Of a DNA stretch of 64,000 nucleotides, positions 62,684-64,000 are shown piece by piece. The DNA comes from Hydrogenophaga sp. (GTDB taxonomy: Bacteria; Pseudomonadota; Gammaproteobacteria; Burkholderiales; Burkholderiaceae_C): assembly GCF_011772445.1 (NCBI RefSeq), contig NZ_WVZN01000045.1:1-64000 (forward strand), read 5' to 3'. Within the stretch, counting starts at the first letter, position 1; each line of letters begins with the position of its first letter. The notes under the pieces are model-generated. The model was not told where the DNA came from, searched no databases, and saw nothing but the letters and a program-made list of their open reading frames with translations. A program made the translations under genes and the position numbers.

Positions 62684-63865
62684 TCAGGCGCGGGCGCGTT
62701 CCTCGGCCAGCAGCGGGCGCAGCGCCCACAGCCCCAGCGCGGGGCCGATGGCCAGCCAGGGCAGCAGCGCGCCCAGCGGCACCGACTCGGCCAGCCACAC
62801 GAACAGCAGGATGCTGGCGATGCTGATGCCGAAACCGATGCTGTTGGTGAGCGTGAGCACGCTGCCCACCGCCTGCGGCGGCGCGTTGCGCGCGGTCAGC
62901 GTGCTGAACTGCGGCGAATCGCCCGACACGGTGATGCCCCAGAGCAACAGCCAGGCATAGAAGGCCGCGTCGGATCCGTTCAAGAGCAGTGGCGCGGCCA
63001 GGCAGCAGGCACCGCTGACCGCGAGCTGCGTGCCCGCCACGCGCGCGCTGCCCCAGCGCTGCGCCACCCAGCCACCCCCGGCGCAGCCGATGGCGCCTGC
63101 GCCCAGCACCCAGAAGGCGGCCCACGACAGCTCGGTGCCCGACAGCCGCGTGGCCAGGATCAGCGGCACCATCACCCACATGGTGTAGAGCTCCCACATG
63201 TGGCCGAAGTAGCCCAGCACCGAGGAGCGCACGCGCGCGTCCGTCCACACCGTGCCGAGCGCGCGCCACTGCAACTGGCTCACGCGCGCCGCTGCACCGG
63301 GTGGGTCGCCGATGCCCAGGTACAGCAGCACACCGCCGAACGCCGCCAGCGCGGCCACGCCCAGCATCAGTGTGGGCCAGGGCAGGGCGTCGCCGAGGGC
63401 GCGCAGCGCGTGCGCGCTGGCCGAGCCCACCACCAGCGCGGCGATCAACAGACCCAACGCACCCCCGAGGCCCTTGCTGTACCACTGCGCGGCGATCTTC
63501 ATGCCCACGGGGTAGATGCCGGCCAGGAAGAATCCGGTGGCGAAGCGCCACAGCAGCAAAGCGGTGTACTCGCGCACCGTCCACCAGGCGCCCACGGTGC
63601 AGGCCGCGCCCGCCAACGCGCAGACCAGGAACACCAGGCGGGGCGGGAAGCGGTCGGCGATGGCCAGCAGCGCGAACACCAGCGTGCCCGCGATGAAGCC
63701 GAACTGCAGCGCCGAGGTGAGCGTGCCCACGGCGCTGGTCGCCCAGCCGAGTTCGCGCTGCAGGTCGGGCATGACCGCGTTCACCGCGAACCAGAGCGAG
63801 GTGCCGGCGAACTGGGCGAAGACGAGGACGGGGAGGACGTGGCGGGGGATGGGGGCTGCGGTCAT
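62684..63865 (-). CDS. MFS transporter
   Basis: A 393-residue membrane protein with about twelve transmembrane helices and MFS features such as FAQFAGTSLWFAVNAVMPDLQRELGW, the loop IADRFPPRLVF between helices 2 and 3, and GFFLAGIYPVGMKIAAQWYSKG. The substrate is unknown. Its stop TGA on the other strand directly abuts the M42 stop (TGATCA). It is not part of the osmolyte operon. Confidence 0.87.
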   Translation of the reverse strand: MTAAPIPRHVLPVLVFAQFAGTSLWFAVNAVMPDLQRELGWATSAVGTLTSALQFGFIAGTLVFALLAIADRFPPRLVFLVCALAGAACTVGAWWTVREYTALLLWRFATGFFLAGIYPVGMKIAAQWYSKGLGGALGLLIAALVVGSASAHALRALGDALPWPTLMLGVAALAAFGGVLLYLGIGDPPGAAARVSQLQWRALGTVWTDARVRSSVLGYFGHMWELYTMWVMVPLILATRLSGTELSWAAFWVLGAGAIGCAGGGWVAQRWGSARVAGTQLAVSGACCLAAPLLLNGSDAAFYAWLLLWGITVSGDSPQFSTLTARNAPPQAVGSVLTLTNSIGFGISIASILLFVWLAESVPLGALLPWLAIGPALGLWALRPLLAEERARA

Positions 63866-64000
63866 GGGAGCGGAGGCGATGGCGTGCGGCCGGAATCATG
63901 ACCGGCCCTGAGCGGGCAGGGCGTCGCCTGGGCGCATGCGCTGCCTCAGGGATGTGGTGAATTTAGTACTTTGGCGGTATTCCTAGGCATGTTGGCCGAT
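63866..64000. other. Upstream flank of the MFS gene to the window end
   Basis: 135 bases without a supported gene. The last 45 bases (from 63956) are visibly richer in A+T than the preceding sequence, as expected for a promoter region or the edge of a further element. Confidence 0.4.

Overview
The window is chromosomal DNA of a GC-rich betaproteobacterium. Within the Burkholderiales a Comamonadaceae-type bacterium fits best (inference). The grounds are very high G+C with strong third-position bias, two Bug/TctC-type periplasmic receptors, an Entner-Doudoroff operon ordered zwf-pgl-edd-eda-pgi, pyk, fba, purC and purE close together, and short GC-rich dispersed intergenic repeats. I cannot fix the genus from sequence alone.

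Layout. 0-4 kb: fatty-acyl oxidation genes (a gene tail that looks like etfA, an acyl-CoA dehydrogenase, a nitronate monooxygenase) and an ArsR/SRPBCC pair. 3.9-6.3 kb: penicillin-binding protein 1A. 6.3-10.9 kb: gluconate module (LacI-type repressor, gluconokinase, TRAP transporter QMP) with two matching operators. 11.0-12.0 kb: a winged-helix/nucleotidyltransferase plus HEPN pair behind a large palindrome. 12.1-15.8 kb: small metabolic and regulatory genes. 15.8-21.7 kb: an accessory tract that is visibly richer in A+T, dominated by a 1280-residue protein with nuclease-like and STAND-like P-loop parts, followed by a tandem-HTH regulator, unknown small genes and a duplicated gene fragment. 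21.8-30.2 kb: hemerythrin, then the glucarate/galactarate genes (tctC, gudD, garL, garR and an isochorismatase-like hydrolase on one side; a LacI regulator and garD on the other) tied together by three identical operators. 31.1-37.4 kb: Entner-Doudoroff operon. 37.5-48.1 kb: an orphan ABC ATPase, purE, a thioredoxin-TPR chaperone, purC, a Bug receptor with an acyl-CoA ligase and an IclR regulator, fba, an outer-membrane DUF481 protein and pyk. 48.2-57.6 kb: an envelope/stress block (two histidine kinases, a receiver-only protein, two BON lipoproteins, CsbD, a NarL-type regulator, a phospholipase-D lipoprotein, DUF1328, YiaA/B-like, DUF2145). 58.0-62.7 kb: three-gene operon for the osmolyte N-acetylglutaminylglutamine amide, followed by a convergent MFS transporter.

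How it works together. Gluconate enters through the TRAP system and is phosphorylated to 6-phosphogluconate, the substrate of edd/eda. Galactarate and glucarate are dehydrated, cleaved to pyruvate plus tartronate semialdehyde and reduced to glycerate. Pgi, fba and pyk complete the central carbon set. The 48-63 kb part is coherent as an osmotic/envelope stress region. Several of its intergenic spaces share the motif TGTAGGA-N4-TCCGACC, which may mark a regulon.

Most interesting items: the large nuclease/STAND-like protein as a candidate defence gene, the HEPN protein whose catalytic histidine position holds asparagine, the TGTAGGA motif set with its unusual signalling genes, a pair of opposed MITE-like palindromic elements near 27.3 kb, and a roughly 255-base leader before the osmolyte operon.
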